Of a stretch of 64,000 nt of DNA, positions 8,062 through 17,500 are shown in pieces. How positions within the stretch are numbered: position 1 is the first letter of the stretch; every line of letters begins with the position of its first letter. The stretch covers positions 124,001 through 188,000 of the forward strand of contig NZ_FMXR01000004.1 in assembly GCF_900104415.1 (NCBI RefSeq), in the 5' to 3' direction. A model generated the notes under the pieces. It was not told the origin of the DNA. It did no database searches and was given only the letters and a program-made list of their open reading frames with translations. Source of the stretch: Eubacterium oxidoreducens (lineage in GTDB: Bacteria; Bacillota; Clostridia; Lachnospirales; Lachnospiraceae). A program made the position numbers and the translations under genes.

Positions 8062-10540
8062 AACCAAATATGAGCAGACAAAGACATGCGATGTTCCGCT
8101 TGTAAAGGAGATGACCTCTGTACAGGATATCTTATCAGTGAAGAGTATCGATGAAGGTGGAATCTTTGAGTTGAACAACAAGATGTTTTCGAAACTGTAT
8201 GTTTTAAGTGACATCAACTTTGCGGGTGTAACAGATGTAGAGCAGAAAGAAATCATTATCAATTTTGGCAAAGTCCTGAAGACAATTCCATGCAGATTTT
8301 CATACACGGTCGCAAACGAATATGTAGATGAGAAGCTGTTTCATGAAAAGATACTGTATGCGTTAAGGGGCGATAAATACGATTTTTTAAGAAGAAGTTA
8401 TAACCAGGTTATTAGAGATAAGGTTTCTGATGCTAGGCAGGGATTGTATCAGACAATCTATCTGACACTTACTATCAAGGCAGAAGATATGCATGATGCG
8501 AAGCAGATGTTTATGTCTACGGATACAGCAATTAGAAGTGCATTTATTGGAATTGGTGCGAATGGAATGCAGGGATCGGTAATGAGACCAGTCGGCATCA
8601 ATGAGAGAATGCAGAAGATTTATAACGTGACACATGTTGGAATCGAGAACAATTATAAGTTCGACTTTGAGAAGGAGTATGAATCTTGTCATGATTGGTT
8701 AAATACCTTGGCTCCGGCATCTGTAAGATTTGAAAATGAGATGTTCATGTTGAATAGCAGATTTGGAAAAGTGATGTATATCGAGGAATATCCGAAGTCA
8801 TTGGAGTCAGACATCATCTCAAGTTTAAGCAAGTTGAACTGTACAAGCTATGTGACGGTTAATAGTGAACTTCTTGATATCGCTGGATTCAAGCAGGAAG
8901 TCGGTCGTAAGTATATGGCTGTCGGAATGAAGATTGAAAATGAGAAACAGCGTAACAGAAATAATAATGATTACTTGGCTGATGCAAGTCAGAAGCTTCT
9001 GAATGAGAAAGAGAAGTTAGATGAGTTTTCCAAGGAGATTGACACCTTGGATGAGCATTACTTTAACACCACAATGCTGGTTATGGTATTGGCAAGTAGC
9101 GAAGAGGAATTGACACAGATTGAAGAGAAGTTAAAGAACATTGCTTCTTTGAAATCTATTAAGCTGCACAGTTGTTTTGGCAAGCAGAGAGAAGGCTTTA
9201 ATTCTTGCCTTCCACTTGGAATACAGGAGTTTAAGAGAGTATGTAATTTAAGTTCAACATGTCTTGCAATGTTCATGCCATATAAGACACAGGAGCTTAA
9301 TGATGAGGGTGGAACCTATTATGGAGTAAACCAGCTGAGTCAGAATGCAATCTTTGCAAATAAGAAGTTGTTGAAGAACCATAATGGACTGATTCTTGGT
9401 CAGTCAGGTTCCGGTAAATCGGTGTTTGCGAAGTCTGAGATCATAAGCACATTTGTAAATAACCCTACAGATCAGATTCTTATAATCGATCCACAGTCAG
9501 AGTATGGAAATCTGTCAGGGATTACAGATGGTACGATTATCAGCTTTGATTCATCGAAGGAATTCTATCTTAATCCGATGGATGTAGATTATACGGATGT
9601 GGATTACGTGAAGCTTAGAGAGATTATCTCAGACAAGGCAGACTTTATTCTGTCATTGTTATCAAGCTGTATGAAACGAGATATCTTGCCAGAGGAGCAG
9701 GGAATCATAGATAGCGTCATTGAAAAGGTTTACTCAGAGAATTATTCACTGAGAAAGAAGTTAAATGGCGAAGCTGAGAAAGCAAGTGATTATGAGGTGC
9801 CAAGCTACATGCGAACGGAATCAGTGATGTTTGATGTAGAGCAGAATCTAAGTGTTGAAGAGCAGATAAGGGCTTATTCACCAACACTTCAGGATATTTA
9901 TCAGGGGCTTTTAGATGAAGGAAGCAGCCTGGCAGCTCATTTGGCTGCAGCAATGGAGATCTTTGTTAACGGATCTTTGAACCTCTTTAATCACAGAACC
10001 AATGTCATGCTAGATAACAGATTCATTGTTTTTGATATCAGTGGTCTTAAGGATAATATCCGACTTACAGCAATGCTTGTAATGATGGAGACAGTCCGAA
10101 ACAAGGTGAAGGATAACGCGAAAGAAGGCAGGTGGACACATCTTTACGTAGATGAATTCCACGAACTATTGGGAGTTCCCCAGGTAGCGGAATTTATCCT
10201 GAAGCTTTGGAAGGAAATCCGTAAGATGAGCGGTATCTTAAATGGCATCACTCAGAATATGACTGACCTTCTTAACAATGATAATGGAGGAAAGTTATCC
10301 GCTATTCTTTCTAATACGGAGTATTTTGCACTACTATCACAGTCAACTCTTGATAAAGAGAAACTTATGAAGTTCTTGCCACAGATCAGTCCAGCGATGT
10401 TTAACTTCGTTGATAATGCTGATTCAGGAACCGGACTTTTAAAGATGGGAAATGTTACTGTTCCGTTTGACATGAGAATGAGTAAGGAGTCGGAGATTTA
10501 CAAGATTGTAAATACAGACGGAGGTGGATATGGCGTTTAA
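8048..10540 (+). CDS. VirB4-family conjugation ATPase
   Basis: An 830-residue ATPase of the VirB4/TraE family, the motor common to all type IV secretion systems. Walker A (GQSGSGKS) is at residue about 450, Walker B (LYVDEFHEL) at about 700, and a conserved NGITQNMTDLL stretch follows near residue 736. Length is usual for the family. The RBS AGGAGG lies inside the preceding gene, and the 3' end overlaps the NlpC/P60 gene by 11 bases. This gene, with VirD4 and VirB6 nearby, identifies the region as a conjugation module. Confidence 0.95.
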   Translation: MEAIKTKYEQTKTCDVPLVKEMTSVQDILSVKSIDEGGIFELNNKMFSKLYVLSDINFAGVTDVEQKEIIINFGKVLKTIPCRFSYTVANEYVDEKLFHEKILYALRGDKYDFLRRSYNQVIRDKVSDARQGLYQTIYLTLTIKAEDMHDAKQMFMSTDTAIRSAFIGIGANGMQGSVMRPVGINERMQKIYNVTHVGIENNYKFDFEKEYESCHDWLNTLAPASVRFENEMFMLNSRFGKVMYIEEYPKSLESDIISSLSKLNCTSYVTVNSELLDIAGFKQEVGRKYMAVGMKIENEKQRNRNNNDYLADASQKLLNEKEKLDEFSKEIDTLDEHYFNTTMLVMVLASSEEELTQIEEKLKNIASLKSIKLHSCFGKQREGFNSCLPLGIQEFKRVCNLSSTCLAMFMPYKTQELNDEGGTYYGVNQLSQNAIFANKKLLKNHNGLILGQSGSGKSVFAKSEIISTFVNNPTDQILIIDPQSEYGNLSGITDGTIISFDSSKEFYLNPMDVDYTDVDYVKLREIISDKADFILSLLSSCMKRDILPEEQGIIDSVIEKVYSENYSLRKKLNGEAEKASDYEVPSYMRTESVMFDVEQNLSVEEQIRAYSPTLQDIYQGLLDEGSSLAAHLAAAMEIFVNGSLNLFNHRTNVMLDNRFIVFDISGLKDNIRLTAMLVMMETVRNKVKDNAKEGRWTHLYVDEFHELLGVPQVAEFILKLWKEIRKMSGILNGITQNMTDLLNNDNGGKLSAILSNTEYFALLSQSTLDKEKLMKFLPQISPAMFNFVDNADSGTGLLKMGNVTVPFDMRMSKESEIYKIVNTDGGGYGV

Positions 10541-11831
10541 GAATGAAGGGGCTGACTTTAGAAGTCAGTCCCATTTTACAAATGAGATGTCTCGTTTTGT
10601 GGGAGACGAAGTAGCTAGCTTTTCTAATAATGAGACAGCTGCTGGTACTGTTGATGATATGGCAGAGAAGGCAGTAAGAGTTTCTTATGAGAAGACAAAG
10701 TCAAAGCATAAGGATATCAAAGCTCAGAGAAAAGACATAGCTAGTCAGATTAAAACTCAGGAAAAGTCTCTGAAGGAGGAAAAAGCTGAGTATGTGAAAG
10801 CGAAGCAGGAGCTTCAGGATAAGAAGGATATGCTTGAAGCCAAGATGAAGAGCCAGGGCGCCGCCAAGGAATTCAAGGAGGAGAAGGCGAAGATTAAGGA
10901 GCAGGAGCGATTCTTAAACGATAAAGCAAGCAGTATAGAGACCAAAGAACTGAAGCTAAATGAGAAAAGGGCTGAGAAGAAGGACATCAAGAAAAAAGAG
11001 AATAAGGAACGAAAAAAGCAGTCAGCTAAATTGAATGTAGCCAATATGCTTAAGGCAAAGAAGGGGATTTCCAATGAAGTTGGTGGTATCGGTGGAGTGA
11101 CCGGGGATGCTTTTGAAGATGGTAAGAGTGGGCTTGTTGGAACATTCCTTCAGTACATCAATCCTTTTTATTACTTGAAGAAGTTGTTGGCTTATCTTGG
11201 AAGCTTGTTAGCACCATACGTGCTGATTTTTGCAACGATTGCGATTGTGCTTGTCATGATTATAGCTTTGCTGTTTGATGCATTATCACCGGCAATTGCA
11301 GTGCATGATGCTATCGAGAAGTTCATATCTAACTTTACGGATGATAATACCTTCGTAAATACATCGCTAAGTGTGGATAAGATCAATGAAATTATCGAGA
11401 AAGCAAATTGTGATGAAACGCAGGAAAAGGTGTTGCGGTTTGCACTGTCTAAGGTTGGCTATCCATATAGTCAGGATTACAGAACGAGTGGAAATTATTA
11501 TGACTGTAGTTCCCTTGCATATTATGCATGAAAAGCAGCTGGGGTAGATATCAGTTACGGAGCGAATTATCCGCCAACTGCAGCAAGTGGAGCAAAGACA
11601 CTAGAATCGGATGGAAAGTCTTTAAGTGGTACTGAATTGGAGAACCTTAAGCCGGGAGATCTTATCTATTATGGTGGATCAAATAATAATCGGTATTTAG
11701 GAATTCACCACGTAGCAATATATGTGGGGGATGGAAAGACTGCAGAAGCATATAGCACAAAGTATGGTGTTATTTATCAGTCAATGGACACAGATGACAT
11801 AGTAATGGTTTGTAGACCAAATAAGAAGTAG
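10530..11831 (+). CDS. NlpC/P60 cell-wall hydrolase of the T4SS, interrupted by in-frame TGA
   Basis: VirB1-like peptidoglycan hydrolase that would open the wall for the transfer channel. Residues 25-165 are a long Lys/Glu coiled coil, a membrane segment lies near residues 230-255, and the C-terminal part is NlpC/P60 with the Cys in YDCSSLAYYA and the His in LGIHHVAIYVG. A TGA at 11529-11531 falls four codons after that motif: YYA-(TGA)-KAAGVDISYG. Homologues have Trp there (DCSSLAYYxWKAAG). No restart site follows, and truncation would remove the catalytic His. Apart from this site the protein has no Trp. Confidence 0.82.
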
Positions 11832-11843
11832 GAGGAATAAACT

Positions 11844-13292
11844 ATGGCAGATGAAGTAGCACAGGTAGTAGAGATGGAATACAAAGGTGTCTATTACCTA
11901 TTAAAGGGTAGCCATGAGGCTATCACAACTATAATTCGAGCAATTCGAGCATTATCAAATTGGGCTCATGAAAAGAATTTGAAAAGCCCAGGAAGTAGCA
12001 CTTGGCAGAAGATACAGGAAGTATCAGAGGGGACAGCACCAGTAATTGAACTCCCTAAGGAAATGTTTGAAAAGACGGTTAAGAATCCAAAGAGGTTTGG
12101 AGATGAATATATCTCTCCGTTTGAATATTACTGTCAGGAGAATAACTTGAGATATTGCATCATGCCAGATCTAAATCCTGATGATGATTACATTCCAATA
12201 GGAGTACCTTCACAGGATCTTGCAATTCATCAGAAGCAGATGAAGTCTTGGATGAGCATTCGTCAGGAAACTGAAGAAAATAAGGATAAGGATTATGATG
12301 CAAAAATTCAGGCTAAGCGAGAAGAAATTGCAAATGCAAAAACACCTGAAGAGAAAGAAAGACTAGAAGGGGAACTTGAGGAACTTGTTCAGGCGAAGGA
12401 AGAAAACAAGGATAAACTTGAAGAGACTAAGGATAAGATGAGTCGAGACAACACCCTTACTTTTGAAGAGTATCTCCGTCAGGGCAAGGGAACAAACTTT
12501 GAAAAGGACCCGGAAAAGGCGCTTGCAATAGAGCCTGATGTCGGAATTGTAAGGGAGTTTTTGCCTATCGAGTGTATGGTTCCAATTCGAGATGAAGGCT
12601 TGGTGCCAGATAGTAAAGAGTTGTTTTACAGCCAGAAAACACAGGATAATGAGCTTTTCACTATTAAGAGAACTTTTGAGCCTGATGAAAATGGTGTATT
12701 CTTCTCTGTTTATTCGGTAACGGATGCTAAAGACCCTTCTAATGTGAAGACGTTTTCTGATAGAGGAATGACAAGAGAAGCGTGGATGAAGAAGCTCCCG
12801 GAGATGCTTAAGTACGCAGGAATGCTCGCTGATCAGCCGACGACAGCCCTTGTTACGGAGGATAGGTTAAAAGCTTATATCAAAGGACTCGATTCAAATT
12901 TTTCTAAAACCCAGGATGAGGGGTCTGAAGAAAAACAGTATAGCTCAAAAGAAGCCAAGGAATTTGTTGAAGGTATTAGGCGAGATAAGGAACAGGCAGA
13001 TCGATATGATGAATCGCTTTATACCACTATTACTGTGCCTGCAGCGGCAGTAATGTCAGATGGAGAAGGAAAAATGTCTCTTGAACTTGCAGGAGGTCTT
13101 GTAAGTGGTGCGCCAGTTACAAGCGCAAATAAAAAAATGGCAACACTAAAAATTAATTCAGATGACATCTTTGAAATGAAGAAGCCAGATGGAGAAGTAT
13201 CTAGTATTAAGGGAAAAGACATTATTGCTGAGCTTACAAGTACAAAGAGTAAGAATGAGTCAAAGGCTATGCATCACACAGCCAGAAAGTAG
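11844..13292 (+). CDS. PcfB/DUF3801-like mobilisation accessory protein
   Basis: A 482-residue soluble protein. The N-terminal 135 residues resemble the PcfB/DUF3801 family found next to VirD4 in Gram-positive elements (YCQENNLRYCIMPDLN, then FxIPSQDLAIHQKQM-type region). Residues about 140-205 form a charged coiled coil; the C-terminal half is of unknown fold. It lies seven bases before the coupling protein gene, the usual PcfB-PcfC order. PcfB proteins assist DNA docking to the coupling protein; that function here is inferred from similarity and position. Confidence 0.65.
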   Translation: MADEVAQVVEMEYKGVYYLLKGSHEAITTIIRAIRALSNWAHEKNLKSPGSSTWQKIQEVSEGTAPVIELPKEMFEKTVKNPKRFGDEYISPFEYYCQENNLRYCIMPDLNPDDDYIPIGVPSQDLAIHQKQMKSWMSIRQETEENKDKDYDAKIQAKREEIANAKTPEEKERLEGELEELVQAKEENKDKLEETKDKMSRDNTLTFEEYLRQGKGTNFEKDPEKALAIEPDVGIVREFLPIECMVPIRDEGLVPDSKELFYSQKTQDNELFTIKRTFEPDENGVFFSVYSVTDAKDPSNVKTFSDRGMTREAWMKKLPEMLKYAGMLADQPTTALVTEDRLKAYIKGLDSNFSKTQDEGSEEKQYSSKEAKEFVEGIRRDKEQADRYDESLYTTITVPAAAVMSDGEGKMSLELAGGLVSGAPVTSANKKMATLKINSDDIFEMKKPDGEVSSIKGKDIIAELTSTKSKNESKAMHHTARK

Positions 13293-13298
13293 GAGAGT

Positions 13299-15662
13299 AT
13301 GGAATTTATTAAGGAGTTTTTTAAAAGCTTTCAGTATCAGGGCTCCTCAATAAAGAAACATACCAGGACAGTAGAACAGACTGTATTAATCTACGGCATA
13401 GGCACGATTCTATGTGTCTATGCCGGTTTTTTATGTGGAGCAGTTTGGATGCCTGGTAATGATTTCAATGAATTTATGAATAATTTTCAGAAGTTCATTA
13501 TTGAGCAGCATCATTATATTGTAGGCGTAACACCAGCAACAATTAAGTTTGTTGGAACATTTTGGGCGGCGTTTTCAATGGCATTCATTATGATTATGAC
13601 ACGCTTTGAACATCCATTTGCCGGTCAGGAATATGGTGTTGCAAAGTGGGGTAATGCCAAGGAATTTACAAAGATGTTTGCAAACCATGATGAAAAGAAT
13701 GAAGTCATTGTAAATACCGGAGATGAGCATATAGGTGAGTCGATTAAGGTAAATACAGCGAATTATTGGTTGGCAGAAGATGTATATCTTTCCATCAATA
13801 ATGAGAAGACATCAAATTTAAATATGCTAGTAGTAGGACCTCCTGGATCGGGTAAGTCATTTAGATTAGCACGTCCAATGCTAAGTCAGTTATGTGGGAA
13901 CTTTCTCGTTACAGATCCGAAGGGAGAGCTGTACAAACAGACAGGTCAGTACTTCGAGGACAATGGGTATGAAGTGATGGTTATGAATGTGGAGTCAGAA
14001 GAAGGAATGCCTATGAGTATTCACTTCAATCCCTTCGAATATATTAGAAACGAATCAGACATCATGAGCATTGCAGGAATTCTAATGAAGTCCACCACAC
14101 CACAGGATGATGCAGGAGGAGGAAATGACCAGTTCTTCGAGCAGTCTGCAGAAGTACTTCTGACATCGCTGATTTACTTAATTCACTATTACTACAAGAA
14201 GGACATGCAGAATTGGAAGACTTTTGTAAAGCTTTTAGATGCTACAACAGTATTTACAAAAGCGGATGGATCTATTGATAACAGACCGGATGGAATTATG
14301 GACATCATGAAAAAAGCCCAGAAGGAATGGCATAAAGATCATGATACAGATTTCCCTGGCTATGTTGCAGTGGAGAAGTTTTATAACGGAGCAGCGGAAA
14401 CAACAAGTTCTATTGTTGCTTCTTTGGATGCACATTGTAGATACATGAAGTTGAAATGTGTTGTGGATCTTTTATCGGAGGATGAGATTCATATTGGAAA
14501 GAGTTTTGGATATTCAAAACCTTCGCCAGAGAGTAAGTCAGGCAAGAGAATTCTATTTATTGTAACTAGTGAAGATAAGCGTTATTACGATTGGATTCCT
14601 AGTATGGTTTATTCATTGTTCTTTGACGAGCTCTATCATTTGACTGCAATTGATCCAAGCTTGCATGAAAGTCTTCCACAGCATCTAACATTTCTAATGG
14701 ATGAATTTGCGAATGTTACACTTCCTGATTCATTTGTGGAGAAGCTTTCGACCATGAGATCAAGAAATATGTCAGCGGTCATTATCATTCAGAACCTTAT
14801 TCAGCTTAAGAGAAAATTCCCTAAGTATGACATGGACAAGGATTTGATTGGTAACTGTGCCATTATAGATATTCTCGGTGCACCTGATATGGATTCCTGT
14901 GAGTACCTGAGTAAGCATTTTGGTACTCAGACCATCCATAAGGCATCCGATTCCGATGCGAAGGATTATAAGGGTTCTAGTTCAAGATCTGAGGATGTTA
15001 TGGAGAAGAGCCTGCTATCTGCAGAGGATATATTCGCGATGAAGAAGGATGGGGAATGCGCCATTGTAATCAAGGGTGCAGATCCACTGTTTCAGAAGAA
15101 GTGTCAGATGGAGAATACACCATTTGTAAAGCTCTTGTGTCGAAAGCATAATCCGTATGATCCTGCAAAGCGCAATCGAGAGAGAAAGCTGGCAAGATTA
15201 GAGAATAAGGGATTTTTCTTGTCTGGCGATGATGCGAAGGAAGAGGCAAAGAAGATTCGAGAGAGTGGAGAGGTCATTGTTAGATTAACCATGGAGGATG
15301 CAGATGATTTAATAAAAGCATTTACCATTGGGGAGACAGTGTCATCACTGCCAATTATGGCAAAAGATAAAGCAATGCTAGAAGAAAACTATGAGAGGTA
15401 TTTGAAGGCACATAGTCAGGATAATGGCTTTGACTACAGTGTCTTTGATGAGGATGAAGTTACAGATGAGTCTGTGAAACTCTATAAGGATAGGGTAATG
15501 TTGGCTCAGAAATTGAAGAATGCGGGTTATAGCGATGGGCAGATCATGAATCTGGTTCCTCTTATTAAGGATGGATATGGATTCGATGAGATAGAGGCAT
15601 TCTTTAGTAATGACCACTCAGAAGATACGATTGAAAAATTTGTTGAAAAAATTTGCAAATAA
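13299..15662 (+). CDS. VirD4/TraG-type coupling protein
   Basis: A 787-residue type IV coupling protein that recruits the DNA-relaxase complex to the channel. Two N-terminal membrane segments (residues about 28-50 and 85-107) precede the ATPase. Walker A is VVGPPGSGKS at about residue 180, the second nucleotide motif is LMDEFAN at about 466. The C-terminal 200 residues are an acidic helical extension, which probably reads substrates. It is followed by a leader motif and the VirB2-like gene. Confidence 0.93.
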   Translation: MEFIKEFFKSFQYQGSSIKKHTRTVEQTVLIYGIGTILCVYAGFLCGAVWMPGNDFNEFMNNFQKFIIEQHHYIVGVTPATIKFVGTFWAAFSMAFIMIMTRFEHPFAGQEYGVAKWGNAKEFTKMFANHDEKNEVIVNTGDEHIGESIKVNTANYWLAEDVYLSINNEKTSNLNMLVVGPPGSGKSFRLARPMLSQLCGNFLVTDPKGELYKQTGQYFEDNGYEVMVMNVESEEGMPMSIHFNPFEYIRNESDIMSIAGILMKSTTPQDDAGGGNDQFFEQSAEVLLTSLIYLIHYYYKKDMQNWKTFVKLLDATTVFTKADGSIDNRPDGIMDIMKKAQKEWHKDHDTDFPGYVAVEKFYNGAAETTSSIVASLDAHCRYMKLKCVVDLLSEDEIHIGKSFGYSKPSPESKSGKRILFIVTSEDKRYYDWIPSMVYSLFFDELYHLTAIDPSLHESLPQHLTFLMDEFANVTLPDSFVEKLSTMRSRNMSAVIIIQNLIQLKRKFPKYDMDKDLIGNCAIIDILGAPDMDSCEYLSKHFGTQTIHKASDSDAKDYKGSSSRSEDVMEKSLLSAEDIFAMKKDGECAIVIKGADPLFQKKCQMENTPFVKLLCRKHNPYDPAKRNRERKLARLENKGFFLSGDDAKEEAKKIRESGEVIVRLTMEDADDLIKAFTIGETVSSLPIMAKDKAMLEENYERYLKAHSQDNGFDYSVFDEDEVTDESVKLYKDRVMLAQKLKNAGYSDGQIMNLVPLIKDGYGFDEIEAFFSNDHSEDTIEKFVEKICK

Positions 15663-15665
15663 AAA

Positions 15666-15717
15666 TGCAGATTTAGGAACAGGCACTCCTATATGCCTTA
15701 TGTAACAAGCAAGTAGA
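15666..15717 (+). repeat. Conserved 52-base leader motif, copy B
   Basis: Ungapped partner of 6661-6712, sharing TGCAGATT, CCTATATG and TGTAACAAGCAARTAGA. It lies directly after the coupling protein stop and before the VirB2-like gene. Shared placement before two small pilin-like genes suggests a common post-transcriptional function. Confidence 0.6.
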
Positions 15718-15762
15718 AGAGTTTATACAAGCTTGAATTTAAAGGATAAGGAGGAAGCGAAT

Positions 15763-15999
15763 ATGACTGGAACAGCAATTTTGGCAGCTGCTAGTTACAC
15801 AAAGGCAATTACAAGCTTAAAGGGCGTACTGATCTCTATCGGTTCAGCAATTGGAGCAGTAATGCTTGTGTACGGTGGCATTAAGTTTGCGATGGCATTC
15901 CGCCAGATGGATCAGCAGGGAGAACATCAGGCTGTATATTCCGTTGTTGCTGGCGGCGTGCTTATCGGTCTCAGTGCATTGGTAAATGCATTGACATAA
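15763..15999 (+). CDS. VirB2/Maff2-like small membrane protein
   Basis: A 78-residue protein with two hydrophobic segments (residues about 17-42 and 57-75), typical of VirB2/TrbC-like or Maff2-type subunits in Firmicutes elements. The chosen ATG has an AAGGATAAGGAGG site; an upstream TTG is less likely. It sits between the coupling protein and VirB6, the standard position for the channel pilin. A terminator-like hairpin follows, so this gene may be expressed above its downstream neighbours. Confidence 0.75.
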   Translation: MTGTAILAAASYTKAITSLKGVLISIGSAIGAVMLVYGGIKFAMAFRQMDQQGEHQAVYSVVAGGVLIGLSALVNALT

Positions 16000-16013
16000 G
16001 TAACGTATTAACC

Positions 16014-16056
16014 GAAGTTCCGGCTGGCAACGGGAGCCGGTCGGAACTTATTTTTT
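16014..16056 (+). terminator. Terminator or attenuating hairpin after the VirB2-like gene
   Basis: AAGTTCC pairs with GGAACTT, with an inner GGCT/AGCC pairing, and six T follow. It lies between two genes of one operon, so partial termination would raise pilin levels over VirB6 and later genes. Confidence 0.75.
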
Positions 16057-16071
16057 GGAGGAGCAAAGAGA

Positions 16072-16947
16072 ATGATTGATGTAGTAAAGGCACTTTATAA
16101 TTGTTCTTTTACTATCTGGAATACGCTTATGAAAATAGCGATGACGCTTTTTACTACAAGTCCAAAGACTGCAGCTGGGGGCACTCCATATTCGACAGTG
16201 CATACTCTTTTTAATGCAATAAGTGATGCAACGGTTCCTATAGCGACTGTTTTCTTTTTAATAGCGCTATATAAGACAGTAGTAAGTGCACCACCAGAAC
16301 AGCAGGCACAGAGATTTCTAATGGATGCACTTCGATACTGCATCATTCTATTTGTAGCTGCCAACATGTGGAAAATCATGGGCTATGTAATGGACTTTGC
16401 AGATGGAATCACAGCGAAGATGGGAACAACATCAGGATACAAGTTGACCATGAATAGTGACTTGGAATCAATTATAGATTCCACGCTAAAACTACCGGAC
16501 TTTGAGCTTTCAGGAGAATGGTTCTCTGGGGTATGGACAACAATCGGATGTAGTTTGTTATTCCTGATTGCTGGAATCGTGATGGTGTTCATTATGGTGG
16601 CGTCTTGCATCTCAATTATTAGTGCAGGATTTCAGAGAATACTGAAGCCATTAGTTATCTTGCCTTTTGCAGGAATTGCTATTGCGATGGGTGCGGGGGG
16701 ACACGAGATTTCAAGATCGCTTGTGCAGTATCTAAAGACGTTTTTTGGATTTTGCATATCGGGAGCGCTCATGGTTATTTGCGTAAAGACAGGTGTAACG
16801 CTGTGTACTTCGCTAGTTAACTTTGATCTCTCAGGAGCATCAAACATTTATAAGTGCGTGTTAATCACAGTGCAGTCAGCTATTACACCTATTGTAATCG
16901 CAGGACTTGTAAAGGGAACAGATAGTATGGTTCAGAGAATGATGTAG
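16072..16947 (+). CDS. VirB6/TrbL-like polytopic channel protein
   Basis: A 291-residue membrane protein with about six hydrophobic segments (notably residues 55-70, 85-110, 160-185, 195-215, 225-245 and 265-285). This is the profile of VirB6/TrbL proteins that form the inner-membrane part of the DNA channel. It lies in the order VirD4, VirB2-like, VirB6 common to Clostridia elements. The RBS is GGAGG. The family call rests on topology and context more than on sequence motifs. Confidence 0.8.
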   Translation: MIDVVKALYNCSFTIWNTLMKIAMTLFTTSPKTAAGGTPYSTVHTLFNAISDATVPIATVFFLIALYKTVVSAPPEQQAQRFLMDALRYCIILFVAANMWKIMGYVMDFADGITAKMGTTSGYKLTMNSDLESIIDSTLKLPDFELSGEWFSGVWTTIGCSLLFLIAGIVMVFIMVASCISIISAGFQRILKPLVILPFAGIAIAMGAGGHEISRSLVQYLKTFFGFCISGALMVICVKTGVTLCTSLVNFDLSGASNIYKCVLITVQSAITPIVIAGLVKGTDSMVQRMM

Positions 16948-16960
16948 GAGGAAAAGGAAC

Positions 16961-17497
16961 ATGCCTCAGATGAATCGAAATGTAAATTTAGAGGAAATAG
17001 ATTCAGATGCATTATTTGGAATCGATGCATTCAAGAATCAGACATTCATACAGAAGGTAGTATTCTTCGGATGTGTCCTTTTAGGAGTAGCAGCCAATGT
17101 GTGTATGCCTATCTTTCTAGAGACTCCAAGACTTGCTTGTATAGCAATATTTCTTGGACTTTTGATGGTAGGAATCGCATTTGGCTGTAACTATACCGAA
17201 GACATGACGTATGGAAAATATCTATATTACTTCTTCTTTAAGCCATCGAAACATCTATTGTATGAATCTACAGAGGATGTAGAGCGAATGAAGAAGAAGG
17301 CAGAAGAAATTAAGAAGGAAGAAGAGATGAAACTAGCAAGACAGAAAGCAGCAGATCCAAAGGCACAGAGAGCACTTCTGATTAAGGTTATTGCTTTTGT
17401 GCTTGTTATGGTAATCGTAGTAGCTTCAACCTTCATTTATTCCAATCATAAAAAAGGTATGATGGTACATCACACCATAGAGGAAACGGAGGAGTAG
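16961..17497 (+). CDS. PrgI-like membrane protein
   Basis: A 178-residue protein. Two adjacent hydrophobic segments (residues about 30-50 and 55-75) are followed by a charged Lys/Glu helix (residues 100-135) and a third membrane segment near residues 145-162. Position right after VirB6 and topology resemble PrgI/VirB3-type subunits of Gram-positive conjugation systems, but it has an extra C-terminal membrane segment. The name is tentative. Confidence 0.6.
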   Translation: MPQMNRNVNLEEIDSDALFGIDAFKNQTFIQKVVFFGCVLLGVAANVCMPIFLETPRLACIAIFLGLLMVGIAFGCNYTEDMTYGKYLYYFFFKPSKHLLYESTEDVERMKKKAEEIKKEEEMKLARQKAADPKAQRALLIKVIAFVLVMVIVVASTFIYSNHKKGMMVHHTIEETEE

Positions 17498-17500
17498 AGA

